A stretch of DNA of 64,000 nucleotides from CAVIQK01 sp963644945 (GTDB taxonomy: Bacteria; Bacillota; Clostridia; Christensenellales; DTU072), in NCBI GenBank assembly GCA_963644945.1, contig CAVIQK010000001.1:62001-126000 (forward strand), read 5' to 3'. The translations under genes and the position numbers were made by a program. Below, piece by piece: positions 33,101 to 38,914 of the stretch; within the stretch, counting starts at the first letter, position 1, and every line of letters starts with the position of its first letter. The notes beneath the pieces are model-generated. The model was given only the letters and a program-made list of their open reading frames with translations. It was not told the origin of the DNA and searched no databases.

Positions 33101-36100
33101 AAAGAAATAGTTTCCACTTCGATTTCCGCTATCACCAAAGATGCACGCACAATAACTCCGTATGCATCGGCAACGGCAAGCGGAAGTATCTACGATAGAG
33201 ATACAGGCTTAGTTCTTCCTTCGGTTGTCACCGTCAACCACGAAGACGGCACCACGACCGATTATTACGAAGACCAAGATTTCGTGTACGGAGTGCATGT
33301 AGAAGGCGACAACACCGTCTATACGAAAGATTCCTTCAATGACGTGTTCACCGCACTCGAATCTAAGACCTATGTTCTTGCCATGTACTCAATAGACCGT
33401 TACGGCAACAGAACGACTCGCAACACCTTCGACAGCGATATGTTTAGGACCGAGTTGTATGTCGAAAAGGCAGTCCTTTCGGGCGTTGCCAATTTGATTA
33501 TTGCACCCGAAACGAGAACAAGTCTCCCCGAAACATACAAAGTTTCCTTCAATGACGGTCAAACCAACATAGAAGTCAAAGTCGAATGGTCAATCGACGT
33601 AGAAGAAATACTTTATACCTTAAACGGCGGAGTTTATCGCTCATCCGTTACGGTAGTAGGTGCGCTGTTTGAAGATCAAAAAGCCGACAACGTACAAATA
33701 TCCGTCAAGAGAATGTTGATAGATTCTATCGATCTCGGCAGTTATACGGCAATCAATCCTTACAATGCTTATACAGAACTTGGCGCACTCCTAAGAAAAG
33801 AAGGCAATGCCCTCCGTATATTCAATAGCACCGAAAGCATCACCGAAGACGTCTTCGAAATAGTGTCTTACGAGATTGTCGAAGGTCTAGACCTTGACTC
33901 GACCGACGAAACAATGCTTGTCAAAGTACAAATCGGCAACAAGGGTTATTCCTTAGGAAAACACGTTTGGTTGCAAGAAGTATATCAAAAAGTCAATAGA
34001 CAAGACGTTTCCGATTCCGTCCTATATTCGACATACAAAAATACGGCATCGAGCGACGTTTCTTATAGCGGAATATCGTCCGTCAAGATTCTCAATGCCT
34101 ACACAGGAAAACTCCCGAGCGAGATTAGTTTGTCCGAAAACGGCGATAAATATTCGGTATCTTACGATTATTCGACAATAAAGGTTGCCGATGCAACAAA
34201 ACCCGTATATCAACAATCGTCTTACACCATCGAGATGATTCCTTCGGACTTCGCAAATGCAAGAAAAACCGTCACCGTCTATATCGAAAGACCTATGTCC
34301 AAGATATCTTCCGCTCCGGAATCTGTGTCCTTCAACGGTGGCAGCCTAACCTATGAAAACGGTGAATATAAGGCTACATACAAAGCATTTGCCTTCAAGT
34401 CCTCCGTCCTTCCGTCCTCCGCTACCGTCAACTTCGGTTATGATACTGGCGAAGCGGGATATGTTGTCAACAGTGCCGAGTCGATTTTAGACGGCATCAC
34501 AACAGGCACAATGCCGGTAAAATATAGACTAGAAAACGACGGTGACACCACAGTGTCTTACGACCAAGATACCACTCTCAACCTAATTGCAATGGTCGGT
34601 AGCGACAGTTTCGGCTACATCGAAATCCCCGTCACAATAACCATCGAATCGCTTACCAAGGATGCAATCTTATCTACCGGTATAGAAAGCAAGATTTTGA
34701 ATATCGATCCGTACGGCAACATCGAAAGGACAAGAGCCACCGTCTTACGTACAACGTTTGGCGCAACAACCGCCTCGATAGTATATTCGGACGAAGACTT
34801 CCCTGTAGAAACCACCGAAAGCATTTCAAAATACATGACTTACAAAGGATCCTCCGGAGTAATCACGGGCGAACCTATTGCAATAGAAACGACTGCCACA
34901 TTTGAAAATGGCAAGTTTACGACATACTACACGACCACCGCAAGTGTAAGAGTGACCGAAAAAGAAGCCATAGGCGTGACCGATTCTATAATCGGCACGA
35001 TATATAGCCCCGTCGATTTTGACGGTTATAAGACAGCAACAGTAGAGTTCCACAACGGCGAAACCCAAGTGCTTGACGTCAAGTGGAGCGACCTTGACCG
35101 CATCCGCTACACCGTACAAGGCGGAGTCTATTACGTGACTGCCACCATATTTGAAGGTATCGACGGACTCGAACAGTCGTTTGACGTAAGAGTAGTCGTA
35201 GAAGAAGCCGTAATTGAAGGAATATACATAAAAGACGGCAACACCTACACCGAAATCACCCAAATCACCGTAGATCCTTACGAAGGAATAATAGATCTTC
35301 CTACCGACACGTTTGTCAAGTTCTACGGAATAGACGGTTATACCGCTTGCACACCCGAATGGAACACCGATTATGTAGTCAAAAACATGTCCGTTTCCGG
35401 AGGCAGAACTTACGAAAAGACCGATGACGGAGCCATCATATTCGTCCTAAGACAAGGCACATCTATCCAAAACTTCCCCATGAAGACCGTCGTCAAAGAC
35501 AGAAGCATTCTTTCCGAAGAAAATGCGATAGGCGTAGAGTTGTCAAGAAGCGACTCATCGACTACTACCGAGTGGATTGTTCCCGATACATCTACCGAAA
35601 AAGGCTCCGCCGAGCCTACCTACAACAAGGAAACCAACACCTTCGTGTTGTCGATGAACGTCAATCCGTACAAGACCGCCACAGGTGCCAAGTACTCCGA
35701 AGACGTCGATTCTTCCGACTTCTACTTCTTCCGTTCGGTAAGAGTAAAAGTAAAAGACGGAGATAGTTATAAATACTTGACTTACAATTTGCAAGACGAC
35801 GAAATCTCTTACAACATTTACGACCGTTCTACCGGACTAAAAACCAATCTCAACAACTTGTATTTAGGTAGAGACGTAGTTGTCGAAATGACGGTAAACA
35901 GCAGAAAACAAGGCACCACAGTCGCCAAAGATTCTACCGTCAACATAATAATCAACGTCCACATTTACAACATGACCTACGAGAGAGAAGTCTCCGGCTT
36001 CAAGGACGAATATCTTGTAGATATGTACGGCGAGTATTTCAGCGAGAATTATGCGTCCTATGACGAAAGCCAAGGACAATATCTGCCTTACACCGCAATA

Positions 36101-38797
36101 GGATCGGGACTATCCCTAGAAGAGATTCTAAAAGACGGATTCCAAGACACCATATCCATTGCGACCAAAGACGGCATTGTCTATGAAGATGCCGAAGTTT
36201 CCTTCGATACGGCATCTGCCAACGTCAACTTTACGGGAGATAAAGGTTATCTCTACTTGACCGTCGGCAACGACTTTGGCGGATATCAAAGAATTACGAT
36301 AACTCTCAACTATATCAATCGTAAAATAGCCTCCTTGTTCGACGAAACCACGACCAAGAACTACTATGTAGGCGAAGACACGATTAGATCGTTAGGTCTT
36401 TTAGAATCGTCAATAGAAAAGATTGCATCCGGCGGTAAATACGAATCGTTTATACTCGATCCGTTCATGAGTTATTCCGAAAACTTCTTCCCCATGACGA
36501 GTAGCAAAGTGACATTTGTTGACGGCACCGTCTATGACAAAGGCATAGAGATTACATGGGAAACCAACTTTGCTGTTGACTATTACGGCGGATTCTTCAA
36601 GGTAAAAGGCATATTCTCAGAGGGAGCGACCGCTCAATCTATTACATACAATCTCTACATTTTGAAACGTACCGTCGTCAACGGCACATCGGCAGAAGAC
36701 AATACGGCTTTCTCCGACTTGTTTAGATCGACAGATCCCGTCATCAAACCTTACGATTATCTAGGTGTAGGCGACGTGTCCAAGGCGGTCACCAAAGACA
36801 TCTTCAAAGACGGCGAGTTCACCGTATCGTTCACCGAAGGTTGTGACATAACATACACTCTCGGAGGACTTGCAAAACTCGGACAATCTCAAAACAACAC
36901 CTTGTTCAACAACTTAAACGTTGACAATTACTTGACTCTTGACGACATCAATTTGGAAATGAGTTTCAAACTCGATTCGGCAATGGGACTCAACAGCGAC
37001 GGCGAAGACGTAAGATTCTTCATCACTCTCCCCGGATACGGCATGGGCAGAACGGGAAGACAAACCGTAGCCGTATATGTAAGGAGTGTTGTCCAAAAGA
37101 TCAAGACCGTAGAAGGCTACAAAGACGGCACATATCTCACATTTGAGAATTATTGGGCAACCGAACTTTCGGATTCCGTCCAAGCAATGGTACTAGAAGA
37201 CGGTGCTTATCGCATCGAAAAGCCCTATTACTTCATCGAAAAAGGCGGTTTGAAACTCCCCGACAGAGTAAGACTCACCGTTGTTGACGAAAACGGCAAC
37301 AATGCCACATCTTACGACAACGTACTTGTCACATGGAACAACACGTCGGGCAACACGATGCGTATAAACTACAACGACACCCAAAAGACCGTCGGCTTCA
37401 ACGTGTCCCTTGACAATCAATATTTCGGCTTCGATATGGAAGTAGTGCCTTACATCCTTGATCTCAACGAAAAGAGTGTACTATTTGATTCCGGACTCTA
37501 TAGTTACGGAAAAGACGACATAATACTACTACCTACCACCACAGACAAAGTCAGCAATTACAACAACCTACGGAACAGAGTTTCGTTTATAGGCATCACT
37601 ACCGACGAAAACGGCAATAAATATGCCGGCACCGACTACGGCTTTACGCTTACTTTCGCCAACGACAAGACATGGACGTTTACGGGAATCAACGGTGGCG
37701 GAACGGCAAGAAACAACTACAACAAGTGGTATTTCGGCTCGGTAAAATTCGGTCGCACCGGTACTCAATATGCCGAAATGACATTAGGCGGCAGAGGCGG
37801 TCAAACAATTAGATGGGCATTGAACACTGCCGAAAAGACATGGGTAAACAGCAGTATCCAATCGATAGTCACAGTCGAAGAAGGCTCCTCGGTAATAGAC
37901 TTTACCAAGATTGGCGGAACTTCCTCCAACGGACTCCCCTCGACCTTCAAGCAATATAGTGACCTATACTTCAAAGAAAAGGGCAACACCAACTATCAAC
38001 CGTATAACGTGCCTATAACCTTCACAGGAATTGCCAACGTAACCCTTACGACTTCGTCGGGAACAACTTCGCTTACCATGAACACGACCAAGACACCTAC
38101 CAACACAGAAGAAGACTCCGACGGCAACATGACGCAGTCAATAGGTGTAGTCGAGTGGAAAGCGACGACGGTTAGAGCCTATCCGTCCCCGTCCAAAGAA
38201 ATCGGCGGAACGGTTTATATTTGCTACGTGCCTAAGGCATCGGATATCGATTCAAGTTCGGTCAATGCATATCTACACAATCCGCAAAGAGGAGGCTTCT
38301 CGTATTACGGTTATACGCCAAAACTAGACGGTTATACATATCCTACCGGCATGTCGTCATCCATAGAAAGCACAGGATCGGAAGACAGCGAAAATTACAA
38401 TCTCAAAGCCGACGAAATGTATTACATTGACACCGAATACGGCTATCAAAACGCAGTGCCGATAATTACGCTTACAAGGAACACCACGTTCGACATAGCC
38501 AATCTCCCGTTGTTTGAAGCAGTAGTCGGCGGACAAGAAGAAGTATATATGCTAGACTACACTTCCTCCAAAGTCTATTACACCGACAGTGCGGGTGCAG
38601 ACTGGAAATATACGATACTTACCGATCAAGACACCGGAGCCGTAACACTACAAGAGTACTTCGGTCAAGAAGTCCAAAACGGAATATTCGGCATAGACAC
38701 GTCGATCAAGGGAAGACGCTACACGATAGAAACGCAAGCCTTCTCTAAGACAGGTCAACTTTATAGAGTATTGGTAGCCGTATCGATTACCGCCTAA
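15158..38797 (+). CDS. Giant (about 7,880 aa) repeat-containing surface lipoprotein
   Basis: 7,879 residues with no frame break. The start is the ATG at 15158 (GGGAG just upstream, followed by a clean signal); a TTG at 15095 would add a non-signal-like extension. Residues 1-27 form a lipoprotein signal ending at a lipobox-like MFAC. Residues about 60-4,500 hold about 14 divergent repeats of 260-500 residues. Each has a beta-rich half with a hallmark such as YY..GTLYLDLS.LG..K..IENI, found near residues 144, 498, 828, 1131, 1409, 1691, 1956, 2230, 2511, 2772, 3061, 3388, 3781 and 4281, and a second half with a V...AL..IL..LGI helix. Prealbumin/carboxypeptidase-regulatory-like domains lie at about 4,660-4,880. 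Big_4-type Ig domains recur from about 6,000 to 7,400. There are only about a dozen cysteines. No LPXTG or C-terminal membrane helix was seen, so it is tethered by its N-terminal lipid. I do not recognise the repeat family. A structural or adhesive role is plausible; a long lipid-handling groove is speculative. Confidence 0.9.
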   Translation: MSKKRIFTLVVLFLVLAVFAVGMFACTEKETPDDPKYVTPSGQEQEEETRPETIKKDEANDLIVKAISARKEYYSVPDTADWFVIDLGLDFAYNDYLSDPEGKKSSFTLDVRANIHLKDNAKSKMLIEFVNTEGITVLGIYYQDSTLYLDIMEGIAAYDEYSYYLPELNLTAIGQKLDTILGSGNVDLVSVLASIIAGHSELGELIKSFTGSEIQILGSSLDQLLDGLLASILFDTQNATKTTLENGNQQLVGVTFKVDTLIGYLSGTTALPSFININGQPLTEISWTIFGLPDFDPLLEQFLGFSLRTIRAKNWPKIAATISAVNNKKTYTDSITGQEKQDYVLDDIRIRMDAQVDESHPTKEFDLQIDLKKFNIRRTNDPTAINLTGKNLSTDGGEYTKGGLLNLSFDAAIEVDAGKDASLTIGDLISGLDIGTLENIPITFGGNTESGRTFYQFDLDVKLALDMFNGENTQAEINFNYDAGSGLKTFLSLYLANNTVYIDTSGLRDQRGEVFSLPNLKIENINVTEMLFGEKGLLASFMQYLDPKYVLPEIIDTRTGQNAVKILDENGQEVNNSAQNEGLDVMSILKMLIQFDKTEDEDGNPVTHITLPLFSGGNDKVPFEIFVTGDTISSIVQMLNEDLSIGIPYVSIAFPLSTSAYGANDDSVLKLEVGVGEDITLKIRAVEGTWIKRPDFTYQSAEEIEAAASYEKSTEYSNLFKSNNYNVGISGEFSFEQNKSSGCDLEIENLIAGVLDKLFVSLNVTDAGKFTVGYNVVGNINLEISDALTGAMLDEMSLSKSQLAISLYVKQGDTPVEFLKIIYEGTDDAIYIDLSNFHKLQNVGTIFKILGDNLPNIKISAGLSDKLSFANPFKGLFGQNASTSDGDVLQVAMSDGAFNITANDILDLASSLINGIDIKDNTLEVIASAKLLNALMNILGVTAVMPEIDASIGLKIIDNTGEGFLTIDASILDKDGNSLVGLGLKPLTKLTVKSDPDMTEKVKIDYAKFQDFEDLKKTLGVKVKLEGGLTLKGNGEAFGLDGLLGAVLGEEIANLIKLQVITADTDLDLAFEIMANIDLSGVYTSTSGQLIFPNIGRSELSLKVVYTKDGKENLLLGVFVKNSSTDTKGSTLYFYAEGLGIGNLVIENVGDDLFSLLYPSLGETPSTTVLSASGTALASIGNLFNADAATSLTVNATLSQYSLALKVAGDVLTNFVKELLGGLVGKDIENGINLSDATIKLDTTEGLDLSVNLGIETLDIGLNLGGLKLWFGDKSEFYKIEVPSKDADGNDIDWTNKGTISDLLSSIHVSLGGKLYIENDASKLDTGTATIDLSEVINGALGDIGVDFKAYLEFLGYTKFELNLNIDAYLNFNDLLLSTFRVKGTDGDGKEILDVIYEGHLDTNNNATGNLYVYTTLFGISEEAATEADKKYFKIENITDIFAKSEEDAQSTLTANGSSFARNATYETLNKYIDVLTKHSGEIGLYLADGSIGVVVTQEALVSIFKYLGIDLSAFFDNYNLTVNGELGATPLKLQLAAKVKDKTQISDEGALGLGLEISDLNVDTGSPADLIPDTSKCTTLTDWSKIGVQLSASLSFNAENKTFEVDDVLKKVFSSSLLQGLNINADLFEGIGIALGFNGEYNQTYKLTVEGILDLKNIKDLYLALTISDISDTQILKVEVFGEIGSEDSVTVYVDVKGDKYKIVNVEGIINSFTQKGSLNVSYDGKEKNLSPVSTLYGLGNVAGGDLIAEVAVKIASDRTLQTAPIVVDVTSRAIYAILMGLAGIDIEKYFDGTSTEPSVKLELLGDQIIGLNLTLKDFLDLGIVLDFPNIDLAPTTPTRPDMIAGHENDYVQVTQDSMKAKIDLEGSLNFDAVTGTIEADSINLTPVISSLLSTADFGVLINLLQDFGTEVKFKLSASVDIPALMKGDWTGINGLLEIRANDGRILLGLYYKEDTLYLDLSEFDFGKVKMDNFSTVMSGLLTPAQQNVGLYNADTTDPEVVDAITRAYINIRVTQGDGLVISVAEDMFKLLFASLGITFNVTEEKDGVLETKTIDLVDVFTKLNAQLALLKGDDAISLDATIGAYTIGLHIGVPSLAFNKDIPSFSTDGYGALSENSTDVYVKFSADLGYNGISGTSYDFTEMLLNLVKINELAISPVLEILQSFDESLTLEIEGKIHYGNLLRDGKLLPDLLDGGLNIDVLLQSSLAIRLVNNQKQEVISIYFVDGTLYVNLEVLGIGKFYIENAYEYVIDLLSPYLTTTGDMPLGYALPQNATAVENVNVITRFINIYASPEKLAVVLTTASIMGILDTFGVDISTIISEDTLNGLVDLEVNGDLLTPDHLLELILKLKDPDNTANYLSLHIGLKRNQVLRLGKEDVDKYTIVAPDKSQYSQFNNADLYFKTELEFNFDLNDYKDGEVANLYGEPLKGILSTVLIDFAPIIGLDIVEDQSGVISLTIEGNVSYIDLLNEIKTGNITLKSLEAKISLSYQPNGGGDEIFLTILLYQGNVYLDMSALNGPKVVLKNLGGIISGDEQLFKSLATNVSYTPEKVVSAPKNVASIDDYIKLPVKIDLDGGVFVTVEKTAVNAVLYILGFNNYDITSGDDAIKLQAKVTNETTPILFNVDLSVSDEVDGKSQKIIGVGISLNGIYLGFDQHNLVSRDFDPTEYVSVNDFNTVKASTSLEIDLGVKNGGGIDFSALVDALIDSESLIGRKIAPYLDVENLGDGTIKVDLEVALNIQDILNGIKAKLHIYMENTAFDITIAFTDLTAYVDASSLGIQKFKVSISSVTDLIGKFTGKEQKSAQNAFYAEKIASLNAPANDYTSASKKMGAVAQLVFDKNNGIIMTVGEDILFSIIELIGIPQNVLEGIRSSLAPIVTLSVDTGATISLGATIESTTENEDGSFLQLDLGLSLVTGNTYYTILNDQNTSVSVIDDAEKDEYKSFDELEIYTSFNVSIDITLEEGTLDLDNVLNLLVAGMSADLSVEDTHRINLSLNLKLGISLQKLLSFDRESVKDALYGEIDIDLNFYTYDASIGAYVLKEEDAQDLLTVYLNENGVYLSVELLDSNLNAHLSSLNAGQLIYDLLGVEDDSATVPETAQTSPENGTKMILPITNILNAPTTSISNNLQLYLALGSEELCLELSVSLLSTIMNIVGIGGDDVYNVVKSVVDSGKIAVEYGDDFSIYLEIHKSSGTSAEGITLAGYSTKLSLLHDTVIDLSGEKFALFKEELTSSDFYDSKAGFAEFDLEEIKNALSAGDETLNKVLDMVGDVGASIDIRISTELRESLIDWTKVFTTNSIDSYLFILVKEALSTASTIRLKFNVNIGSLLKGSLDLDVMLSFMDGVGADATSMFSLAIRGLGLYGNSTENDLTILAYAKDSVVPEFYIDGDSVLSFVGLDYNSLIDGLLKNLGLQDTTSTSQTSSAPKNSAGLIGDEEGLVVGGINLNGILDSLAFSKGKLAIVLAKNIIEQILESLVGFPFEEIGELSLSLDSINNTIGIKLSLAAIDRFYLDGDTAKEYISIDKEKEEFKYGNIEGKYVKLSESSYRLQESTYAYEFAYVENRTLTSTSATFQYVDSLGRYYLDGDTTKAYIELKDGSWTYGEESGYYETTDGNIRMYRQYDATLVGSTLTLGGKEYIRTESAFLIELGLAGLDIRLGGYDMFAGDCFDGEEILPLDNFLPLSSVKISTEINSSLIVDDQLISYFDASETLNSLVEGLDLIIRSGEKLHVEIDFTLKLFLDFSNIENLGIQLAVSSSGKQFVNVMYVGDLGDNSTIYLDLDGLGLPAVSLKGINLGEIVKDLVSGLSGDESASGVLNSTSAYTTQVNGSVLVGTSSQPYNARPFAKIDPEYTQFGTALIMLAMSSKEVSLAITGAMIRSLVHGLMIKNTEGDIMKVDTTSDGTADYVMLLNETTEGKYVYLKNGDVIVYSEIVPDADGNWTISGNDQFRALGVYMMTFTSSTNTVEITLLSDRSKHTASATNYWNITDEKAREKLENATAKTSEFVMPDFNKIKLGYVDNTANLTFFDLDGDGASDYRVLFAVVSGTETIYVNKVGDGTTVSIASTETASEKLLREIGLTAITFAGGDLTLSSSKGTVTKSLKDALNLTEDEAREILTLPDTFAGISLSLDEDEAFRVSYTFTESSFEMGDTVESPIDPEHTTTGELADYITSIDILQNVYLSLALEVRFKTKNANGDKSNQVEVLEALVEGLLGMPTGSFDLALQDTSIVITFDIEAKIDLKDAANTRLALNIAYGDISIISVYYGVATGSSTPEVYADLSGLGLFKANVTGIQLASVLGNLLSSFVTDEGINVGDIVGGLFNTAATSEVASTTSENLLNLSSSTPSNAADTTSDNARIEIVFTNQEIIIMPNMKLFTLLTGIEFPDFLEVRASINLFNGLNNLSLYVNMDEMGNNIQIYLPQNGGLDIAVNTDKDVTLPDSFEGYGAVNGVSLTSSGISIGTRGLINSLFDGLYVEDLKLFLEKRNSYWARTSGSFYTTGYNYPAYGPVEEPVNYASAVGGGTLVGTAVGTIWGNDKYAGFRGAADNIGETSGTTAKRTTLKLNRTQENKLEVGINLGSGDQLYVRIKNNKLAIRLPSFSLDFKISISQVIQIPFSIDVGKIITAFYPNDIEIVTLIMNQLIAENRTSGLAANVGSIYGTITEEDGTAIEGVTVLLGLEGDLDGDDEEKIYSATTDSYGYYAFAGISEGVYEMAVKKNGYSTQSFSHVRVTSTSYSKAVNQDITLYTDTDATPYDGVEISGSVKTESGEVLEGATVIVDSNVVGTTDSYGRYQIILPTIYGTTHIVSIEKNGYSVKSNQSFVINDSDIQKSYVVAPFTMTKSILTRTVITGSIRDDDGKPLNLNDVELWLTRVIVKNGIYQDTTICPTTDKYTSGTITPTNFFADGGKDCGYDVSIDVNGNFTLRMDNELIENALGDDGVARYKFKFRSESYSNTNSDIIEINVGAYNDIGSYVFTKRDEHWSALLYGNTSIITGMRMRFGADKEDVDASTSETSDLTSSDWLNIETGEENNSDNKAYIELWLNSQKVSDLIMKLMGLISENFTALLTVLPTSRVRTIDLVETAYKDATGGDFDGAKSGNRYYPEDRYDDSGAVTKQYDIEVGDYKYSTITQWALATQGYQTKVMAATIAGVLGSVIENALSSVPAWIRNLAGSAITSVLGETLSGIGDKIASILPLTTPHNLYVDFQLTADGNKSVFTSGGGSAYGFRASEELFEQENIWDASVSFSTSSNVAMRPPVANVDNVVMRNSNVSATYTYGWIESSGLIHWNSEHSKAKGTWIYSKADGTVLKNDGTDASYDIITLDGNTVLINNSPYIETGKMSVYWDEEDTYTFTNANVFCRGSSYQTIFYKLDGNTIKANVGTNGNGDYYENRPDGSFNRVVQTAYTTVEYKGTTCQVFKIFGKTLVAYNANLYAIDGSVDDEQGEIKLSLTGQSTIKTTGVTSPDGESTIRTYNFNDRSTYAKITLDASDESGLLQSISLFINGVLYSGEQGESTIAGFGIVGGHIANNNFISRGINGIKKVVVYDITGANSADADGNVYYTGSEGYTYNKEYVDEWVRTSTVETYVVIDDTTSSGKLVQRYYYLICEDDPKYESYLELNIQNTGISLRSSTTELGKDEDNDYFNLDGSANKTIYNPPYKIVFNDPYDPSDFTFYGGTWANAVGGERTNSDTTKTIYDFLPERHQSDFDNGDASESNGVAVFWSYDGVDFDPAGGTYYVNGYMLNQVVEIEAEVKPRLVSAADSEVLSSIPEIDPFTYDEAKYIASLPTSFFEPDGTKKDESGAVYEIEGNYVFNDLTWDLSSTEISYQGGSSVIKLTYGIKGNTNNPNYKSSKATIDVPVKVVNRTVTGATAYVKDSIAGIYTKEDGTIAVEFDPYVAEDPRASLREVDSILVTTKEGKETERQVVSVNIMSMWTYNKNTDDGKDYVVEYTIADELGNRQTFEVNVHISSKEIVSTSISAITKDARTITPYASATASGSIYDRDTGLVLPSVVTVNHEDGTTTDYYEDQDFVYGVHVEGDNTVYTKDSFNDVFTALESKTYVLAMYSIDRYGNRTTRNTFDSDMFRTELYVEKAVLSGVANLIIAPETRTSLPETYKVSFNDGQTNIEVKVEWSIDVEEILYTLNGGVYRSSVTVVGALFEDQKADNVQISVKRMLIDSIDLGSYTAINPYNAYTELGALLRKEGNALRIFNSTESITEDVFEIVSYEIVEGLDLDSTDETMLVKVQIGNKGYSLGKHVWLQEVYQKVNRQDVSDSVLYSTYKNTASSDVSYSGISSVKILNAYTGKLPSEISLSENGDKYSVSYDYSTIKVADATKPVYQQSSYTIEMIPSDFANARKTVTVYIERPMSKISSAPESVSFNGGSLTYENGEYKATYKAFAFKSSVLPSSATVNFGYDTGEAGYVVNSAESILDGITTGTMPVKYRLENDGDTTVSYDQDTTLNLIAMVGSDSFGYIEIPVTITIESLTKDAILSTGIESKILNIDPYGNIERTRATVLRTTFGATTASIVYSDEDFPVETTESISKYMTYKGSSGVITGEPIAIETTATFENGKFTTYYTTTASVRVTEKEAIGVTDSIIGTIYSPVDFDGYKTATVEFHNGETQVLDVKWSDLDRIRYTVQGGVYYVTATIFEGIDGLEQSFDVRVVVEEAVIEGIYIKDGNTYTEITQITVDPYEGIIDLPTDTFVKFYGIDGYTACTPEWNTDYVVKNMSVSGGRTYEKTDDGAIIFVLRQGTSIQNFPMKTVVKDRSILSEENAIGVELSRSDSSTTTEWIVPDTSTEKGSAEPTYNKETNTFVLSMNVNPYKTATGAKYSEDVDSSDFYFFRSVRVKVKDGDSYKYLTYNLQDDEISYNIYDRSTGLKTNLNNLYLGRDVVVEMTVNSRKQGTTVAKDSTVNIIINVHIYNMTYEREVSGFKDEYLVDMYGEYFSENYASYDESQGQYLPYTAIGSGLSLEEILKDGFQDTISIATKDGIVYEDAEVSFDTASANVNFTGDKGYLYLTVGNDFGGYQRITITLNYINRKIASLFDETTTKNYYVGEDTIRSLGLLESSIEKIASGGKYESFILDPFMSYSENFFPMTSSKVTFVDGTVYDKGIEITWETNFAVDYYGGFFKVKGIFSEGATAQSITYNLYILKRTVVNGTSAEDNTAFSDLFRSTDPVIKPYDYLGVGDVSKAVTKDIFKDGEFTVSFTEGCDITYTLGGLAKLGQSQNNTLFNNLNVDNYLTLDDINLEMSFKLDSAMGLNSDGEDVRFFITLPGYGMGRTGRQTVAVYVRSVVQKIKTVEGYKDGTYLTFENYWATELSDSVQAMVLEDGAYRIEKPYYFIEKGGLKLPDRVRLTVVDENGNNATSYDNVLVTWNNTSGNTMRINYNDTQKTVGFNVSLDNQYFGFDMEVVPYILDLNEKSVLFDSGLYSYGKDDIILLPTTTDKVSNYNNLRNRVSFIGITTDENGNKYAGTDYGFTLTFANDKTWTFTGINGGGTARNNYNKWYFGSVKFGRTGTQYAEMTLGGRGGQTIRWALNTAEKTWVNSSIQSIVTVEEGSSVIDFTKIGGTSSNGLPSTFKQYSDLYFKEKGNTNYQPYNVPITFTGIANVTLTTSSGTTSLTMNTTKTPTNTEEDSDGNMTQSIGVVEWKATTVRAYPSPSKEIGGTVYICYVPKASDIDSSSVNAYLHNPQRGGFSYYGYTPKLDGYTYPTGMSSSIESTGSEDSENYNLKADEMYYIDTEYGYQNAVPIITLTRNTTFDIANLPLFEAVVGGQEEVYMLDYTSSKVYYTDSAGADWKYTILTDQDTGAVTLQEYFGQEVQNGIFGIDTSIKGRRYTIETQAFSKTGQLYRVLVAVSITA
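25690..26110 (+). repeat. Internal tandem duplication within the giant lipoprotein gene
   Basis: Residues about 3,512-3,650 contain two related segments inserted into one of the large repeats. They begin RFYLDGDTAKEYI and RYYLDGDTTKAYI, and each continues into a glycine/tyrosine-rich stretch with YG..EG.Y. The spacing is about 75 residues. They interrupt the otherwise regular module, so they look like a small domain duplicated inside a host repeat. Confidence 0.6.
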
Positions 38798-38842
38798 AAG
38801 TGCCACAAGCGAAAAGCAGTTTGCTTTTGCATATAAAAACAA

Positions 38843-38871
38843 TTGCGTAAAAATTACGTTTAATATATAAT
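38843..38871 (+). promoter_or_regulatory. Promoter of the 516-aa lipoprotein gene
   Basis: TTGCGT (38843-38848), 17-base spacer, TATAAT (38866-38871). Confidence 0.65.
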
Positions 38872-38914
38872 CTTATAGTATAAGTAGCGAAAAATCGCGA
38901 TTTAAGGAGTTAGA

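Noticed and set aside
38809..38830. Hairpin directly after the giant gene as its terminator
   Set aside because: The stem has a bulge and no T-run follows, so it is at best a weak terminator.
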